A DNA stretch of 9,659 nt from JBGTCD01 sp041749015 (GTDB lineage: Bacteria; Bacteroidota; Bacteroidia; Cytophagales; Cyclobacteriaceae). Each line of letters opens with the position of its first letter. Position 1 is the first letter of the stretch. The DNA lies in assembly GCA_041749015.1 (NCBI GenBank), contig JBGTCD010000043.1, positions 1 through 9,659 on the forward strand, in the 5' to 3' direction. A program made the translations under genes and the position numbers. The notes below the pieces were generated by a model. It saw nothing but the letters and a program-made list of their open reading frames with translations, made no database searches and had not been told where the DNA came from. This document shows, piece by piece, positions 6,543-9,659 of this stretch.

Positions 6543-6904
6543 TCAAATTTCTATAAAATTTACTGAGTTCGGCATGGTTTTAGTAGTTATTTTCTTGTTC
6601 TCGATTTGTTACAACCCTGGGCACAACCGATAGTAGAATCTTCTTCAAAAGTTTTACAGGTCTTCCCGGGGTTTTTTTGTGCCTTACAAATTAAACCCAC
6701 CTGATTGAAAGGCAGAAACTATCTATTTCACTGATCATTGCTATTTGATTGCGAAGTAATTATAATCCCCATTCAAAATTTTTACAAATGCTTTTAAAAT
6801 GTCAGGTTCTTTCTTAAATTTTAGGCCATTTTAGCTTAACACAAATAATTACTTTTTTTAAGTAACCAGGTGCTAAAGTGATTTAAAAAAAATCTTCTAC
6901 AACT
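6543..6904. other. Divergent intergenic region, 362 bases, no gene seen
   Basis: This stretch separates the minus-strand zinc-ribbon methyltransferase gene from the plus-strand glutamate-synthase-like gene, so it must hold promoters for both. I see no coding frame with recognisable content and no tRNA or known RNA fold. Weak -7-like strings are TAAATTTT on the minus strand about 25 bases before the methyltransferase start and TACTTTTT near 6850 on the plus strand; neither has a convincing TTG 19-21 bases upstream. Two symmetric elements stand out: TTGTTACAA at 6606-6614, and a 7-base inverted repeat GGCACAA (6620-6626) / TTGTGCC (6677-6683) with a 50-base spacer. Either could be an operator or part of an RNA, or chance. 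Confidence 0.5.
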
Positions 6905-8623
6905 ATGGCTACCGACAATTCAAAAAGTACCGAAAAATACAATTGGTTTCAGAGAACTGCCACTTGGTTTCTCATCTGGCTATTGGCTTCTCTTGCTATT
7001 ACAACCAGCTACGGTTTGTACTTTGATGTAATCACTATTGAGGAAATGGGTTCCTTAAATTTTCTCCTCCTTCAGCTAGGCAGGTTCCTGCTCGTCGCAG
7101 CCATTTTGGGGATCATTATTTTATTCATTCATGATAAGCTTCAAAAGGATGACCCGGTTCAAAGGGTATTTCCAGTAGCTATATGGGGCAGGAAATTGCT
7201 GATTAATCTGGGGCCTCTTTTCAGGCAATATCTATTCTCCAACGACCAGGAAGAGACACCATACAACCGTATTACCAGAAAATGGGTATATGAATCTTCA
7301 AGAGGAACCCGAAATACTATCGGTTTTGGCACCCAGGTAGACATGGACCGGGTAGGCTCCACCATCATCATGCCTGCCACGTTCACCAACAAATCAACCC
7401 ATACCGGAGAGGAAGTAGGCCATACTTACCGCAAGGTGATTGGCGGAAGACATTCAGGTATAGAGCCAGTGGTATTAAATCATTTTGTGCACATCAGCGC
7501 TATGTCCTTTGGGGCTTTGTCATCCAGAGCCCATTCAGCCCTTAATCTGGGTGCTAAAATGGCGGGAATCATGCATAATTGCGGTGAAGGTGGTCTGGCG
7601 GCATGCCATGAATATGGTAATGGTGACTTGATCTTTCAGATTGGCACAGCCAAATACGGGATTCGAACTGAAGACGGCAAGTTGGATCTGGAATTACTTA
7701 AAAAAACGTCGGAGCATCCTCAAATAAAAATGTTTGAAATCAAACTGGCCCAGGGTGCCAAACCCGGTAAAGGTGGTATGCTGCTAAAAGAAAAAATCAC
7801 CAAGGAAATTGCTCAAATTCGGAAAATCCCTATGGGTAAGGATGCCTACGCCCCCGCAAGACACCGAGAATTCTCAGATGTCAATGGGTTATTTGATTTT
7901 ATTGATCTGGTCAGGGAGACCACCAATAAGCCGGTGGGTATCAAAATGGTCATTGGCCATACTGCTGAAATAGAGGCCATCGCTGAAAAAATGGCCCAGG
8001 AGCCCAACCGGGGACCTGATTATATAGCCATAGATGGTGGAGATGGAGGAACCGGAGCCTCGCCTTTAGTACTGAGTTCCTATGCCGGGCTGCCAATGAA
8101 ACAAGCCGTAGCAGTAGCAGACTGGGCACTTAAAAGACATAAAGTAAGAGACAAGGTGGTCATATTCGCCAGTGGTAAGGTGGCTACACCAATTGATATT
8201 GCAGTAGCTATGGCGTTAGGGGCCGATGCCATCTATATAGCCAGAGGGTTCATGCTTGCCCTGGGATGTATCCAGGCTCTGGAATGCCATACCAATACCT
8301 GTCCTTCCGGTATTGCTACCCAAAATAAAAGGCTTGAAAGGGCTCTGGATGTGCATGCTGCTGCCAAAAGAGTGGTTACCTATGCCAATGCATTGTATAC
8401 GGAGGCCCAGATGCTGGCAGAGACCTGCGGGTATGATAGTCCAGACCAAATCACCGCTGATGATATTATGGTAGTCACTTCACCAGGACACCTGGATTAC
8501 CTGTCGGAGCTTCAGGGCATCTCGGCTTATGAAGCCAGCCTGGAGCGCCACCGCGCCAAAGCCATGGGGCTTAGTGTAGGGGAAATGAAAATGTCCGAGG
8601 CAGAAAATAACCATTCCGGTTAG
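6905..8623 (+). CDS. Membrane-anchored FMN-binding glutamate-synthase-like protein
   Basis: A 572-residue protein of the single-domain glutamate synthase group (Glu_synthase domain, YerD-like). Residues about 18-36 and 60-76 are two TM helices; the catalytic barrel is then expected in the cytoplasm. Family motifs are ISAMSFGALSSRAHSALNLG (197-216), the flavin-site region MHNCGEGGL (223-231), KLAQGAKPGKGGML (280-293), DYIAIDGGDGGTGASP (372-387), VIFASGKV (419-426) and the GADAIYIARGFM (439-450) element. Cys455, Cys461 and Cys466 in CIQALECHTNTC keep the C-x5-C-x4-C spacing of the [3Fe-4S] ligands of bacterial GltB. There is no N-terminal Ntn-type glutaminase domain, no GXGXG C-terminal domain, and no GltD gene in the window. 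It could use free ammonia or do another FMN-dependent reaction; the substrate is unproved. ATG at 6905 is kept because the TM segments follow it in frame. Confidence 0.9.
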   Translation: MATDNSKSTEKYNWFQRTATWFLIWLLASLAITTSYGLYFDVITIEEMGSLNFLLLQLGRFLLVAAILGIIILFIHDKLQKDDPVQRVFPVAIWGRKLLINLGPLFRQYLFSNDQEETPYNRITRKWVYESSRGTRNTIGFGTQVDMDRVGSTIIMPATFTNKSTHTGEEVGHTYRKVIGGRHSGIEPVVLNHFVHISAMSFGALSSRAHSALNLGAKMAGIMHNCGEGGLAACHEYGNGDLIFQIGTAKYGIRTEDGKLDLELLKKTSEHPQIKMFEIKLAQGAKPGKGGMLLKEKITKEIAQIRKIPMGKDAYAPARHREFSDVNGLFDFIDLVRETTNKPVGIKMVIGHTAEIEAIAEKMAQEPNRGPDYIAIDGGDGGTGASPLVLSSYAGLPMKQAVAVADWALKRHKVRDKVVIFASGKVATPIDIAVAMALGADAIYIARGFMLALGCIQALECHTNTCPSGIATQNKRLERALDVHAAAKRVVTYANALYTEAQMLAETCGYDSPDQITADDIMVVTSPGHLDYLSELQGISAYEASLERHRAKAMGLSVGEMKMSEAENNHSG

Positions 8624-8719
8624 TGTAAACTGGAATTGTACGATTCATTTTATCAGGACGTATTGGCTTATGGGCTTGTTCCCTTTTGTCTGAATGATTA
8701 TTATTATTTCTGACCATTG

Positions 8720-9262
8720 ATGAAAATTAAATCAGACGCATTAATCAATGACCTGATAGCCCGTACGGAGCAATACATCAGAGATGCTGAACAATTAAAA
8801 AAGACGGAACCGACGGACCTTAACAAAAGAAATGGCCCTAACCAGTGGAGTGCTTTAGAATGCATCCAACACCTTAACCTTTATGGTGAATTTTATCTAC
8901 CGGAAATCATAAAGCGCATACAGGAAAGCAGGCATGACACAGAATTGATTTTCAAGTCGGGATGGCTAGGCAATTATTTTGCAGAAATGATGTTGCCAAA
9001 AGAAAAGTTGAATAAAATAAAAACTTTTAAAGATAATAATCCTCTGGGTAGTCAATTGGATATTAGCACCATTGACCGTTTTATTAAGCAACAGCACCAA
9101 ATGATTGAGATGCTTGAGCAATCTAGAAAAATAAGTCTGACCAAAACCAAAACGGCCATCAGCATATCAAGATGGATAAAACTCAGGCTTGGTGATACTT
9201 TCAGAGTAGTCATTTACCATAATCAGCGCCATATAAAGCAGGCATATAGGGCTATTGCCTAA
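8720..9262 (+). CDS. DinB superfamily protein (DinB_2-like)
   Basis: A 180-residue, all-helical protein with the four-helix-bundle pattern of the DinB/YfiT superfamily. NQWSALECIQHLNLYGEFYL (41-60) is the characteristic first metal-site helix (W-S-x-x-E-x-x-x-H), giving His51; the last helix has VIYHNQRHIKQA (164-175) with His167 and His171. These three His residues are where the family usually holds a divalent metal. Members include thiol transferases and many uncharacterised proteins; the reaction here is unknown and a role in DNA damage is not implied by the name. A TTG three bases upstream (8717) is in frame and could be read as a start, but ATG at 8720 is preferred. The gene follows the glutamate-synthase-like gene by 96 bases; no clear promoter or terminator was found between them, so they may or may not be co-transcribed. 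Confidence 0.85.
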   Translation: MKIKSDALINDLIARTEQYIRDAEQLKKTEPTDLNKRNGPNQWSALECIQHLNLYGEFYLPEIIKRIQESRHDTELIFKSGWLGNYFAEMMLPKEKLNKIKTFKDNNPLGSQLDISTIDRFIKQQHQMIEMLEQSRKISLTKTKTAISISRWIKLRLGDTFRVVIYHNQRHIKQAYRAIA

Positions 9263-9306
9263 ATCCTGAGTAAAGCAGAAACTTTTCCTCCTAAGATTTT
9301 AAAGAT

Positions 9307-9338
9307 AAAAAAAATGCCGGCCCAAACAGGCCGGCATT
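9307..9338 (-). terminator. Strong intrinsic terminator for the TonB-dependent receptor gene
   Basis: A perfect 10-base-pair GC-rich stem, AATGCCGGCC (9313-9322) with GGCCGGCATT (9329-9338), encloses the six-base loop CAAACA. The run of eight A on the plus strand (9307-9314) gives a T-tract after the hairpin on the minus strand, and there is none on the plus side. It therefore ends minus-strand transcription, 28 bases past the receptor stop codon at 9366. The hairpin could also slow plus-strand polymerase coming from the DinB gene, whose stop is 44 bases before the A-run. Confidence 0.9.
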
Positions 9339-9365
9339 CATCAGACTCACAACCGAAAAAAGAAT

Positions 9366-9659
9366 CTACAACCTGATTTCCACTCCGGCAGTGAACAGTC
9401 TTGGTATCCCTAGCCTAATTCCCTGAGGCCTGCGCGTGGCGATATAGCGCTCATCAGTGATGTTTTTAAGCGCAATATTAAACCGGGTATTCCATGGTTT
9501 TACATGATAGCTTATCATACCATCAAATACCATGTAGGATGGGATCAATCCAATTCTTCCATTCGGAGAAGGCGTAACCGTATTTAATTCATCACCGAAT
9601 TGGACCCCTACATAATTACCCGAAATCCGCAAACCCAAACCCCAGTCGGTCTCGAAGGT
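9366..9659 (-). CDS. TonB-dependent outer-membrane receptor, C-terminal end (5' partial)
   Basis: The last 97 residues of a gene that starts beyond the right edge; the frame is open to base 9659 with no start codon in view. The sequence alternates polar and hydrophobic residues in transmembrane beta-strand style. It contains LRISGNYVGVQFGDELNT, then VFDGMISYHVKPW, the hallmark IALKNITDERYIATRRPQG of TonB-dependent receptors (NxxDxxY), and a final strand ending AGVEIRL. The stretch RYIATRRPQGIRLGIPR resembles the FecA-like (ferric citrate type) group in Bacteroidota, but the plug domain is outside the window so the substrate is unsettled. Such receptors take up iron chelates or other ligands across the outer membrane with TonB/ExbBD energy. 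The terminal residue is Leu, where most receptors end with an aromatic residue. A strong terminator follows 28 bases downstream. Confidence 0.85.
   Translation of the reverse strand, partial: TFETDWGLGLRISGNYVGVQFGDELNTVTPSPNGRIGLIPSYMVFDGMISYHVKPWNTRFNIALKNITDERYIATRRPQGIRLGIPRLFTAGVEIRL

Noticed and set aside
6618..6632. TGGGCAC resembling a sigma-54 -24 element
   Set aside because: No TTGCA-like -12 element at the required spacing.
8717..8719. TTG as the start of the DinB gene
   Set aside because: ATG follows directly in frame and TTG starts are rare; the difference is one residue.
1..9659. Mobile elements, CRISPR arrays, tRNA or rRNA genes, toxin-antitoxin or defence genes
   Set aside because: No transposase or integrase motifs, no terminal inverted repeats flanked by duplications, no regularly spaced repeats and no cloverleaf-like sequence were seen on either strand.

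Overview
The window looks like ordinary chromosomal DNA from a Bacteroidota bacterium, probably of the Cytophagales type. The evidence is a secreted LamG protein ending in a type B gliding-motility/T9SS sorting domain (CHU_C), a YfhO-family membrane protein end, a DUF4920 lipoprotein, a TonB-dependent receptor end, the absence of Shine-Dalgarno sequences, and one good Bacteroidota-type -7 promoter box (TAnnTTTG). The genus is inferred and not read from any marker gene.

Layout. At 1-221 (+) lies the C-terminal end of a YfhO-like polytopic membrane protein. From 233 to 6542 there are six genes, all on the minus strand. In transcription order they are: a zinc-ribbon SAM methyltransferase (6542-5901), a two-TM DUF3592 protein with an L7/L12-like N-terminus (5828-5214), a DUF4920 lipoprotein (5151-4645) with its own likely promoter, an FkbM methyltransferase (4582-3680), a GT4-type glycosyltransferase (3680-2487) that overlaps the FkbM gene as TAATG, and, after a 199-base gap, a LamG/Ig-like/CHU_C surface protein (2287-233) with a nearly exact 72-residue tandem duplication. 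A 362-base divergent intergenic region (6543-6904) follows. Two plus-strand genes come next: a membrane-anchored FMN/[3Fe-4S] glutamate-synthase-like protein (6905-8623) and a DinB-superfamily protein (8720-9262). A strong intrinsic terminator at 9307-9338 then serves a minus-strand TonB-dependent receptor that runs off the right edge (9366-9659).

How the genes fit together. The FkbM methyltransferase and glycosyltransferase form a clear two-gene glycan-modification unit, and the zinc-ribbon methyltransferase may belong to the same theme of surface polysaccharide or glycan decoration. The LamG protein is predicted to be exported by the type IX system and held at the cell surface. The glutamate-synthase-like and DinB genes have no evident link to these. 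I found no mobile element, CRISPR array, RNA gene, phage gene or defence system, and nothing I would call a new multi-gene system. The most checkable oddities are the tandem duplication and the unassigned segment in the LamG protein, the Glu-to-Gln change in the glycosyltransferase, the glutaminase-less membrane-anchored glutamate synthase domain, and the L7/L12-like/DUF3592 fusion.
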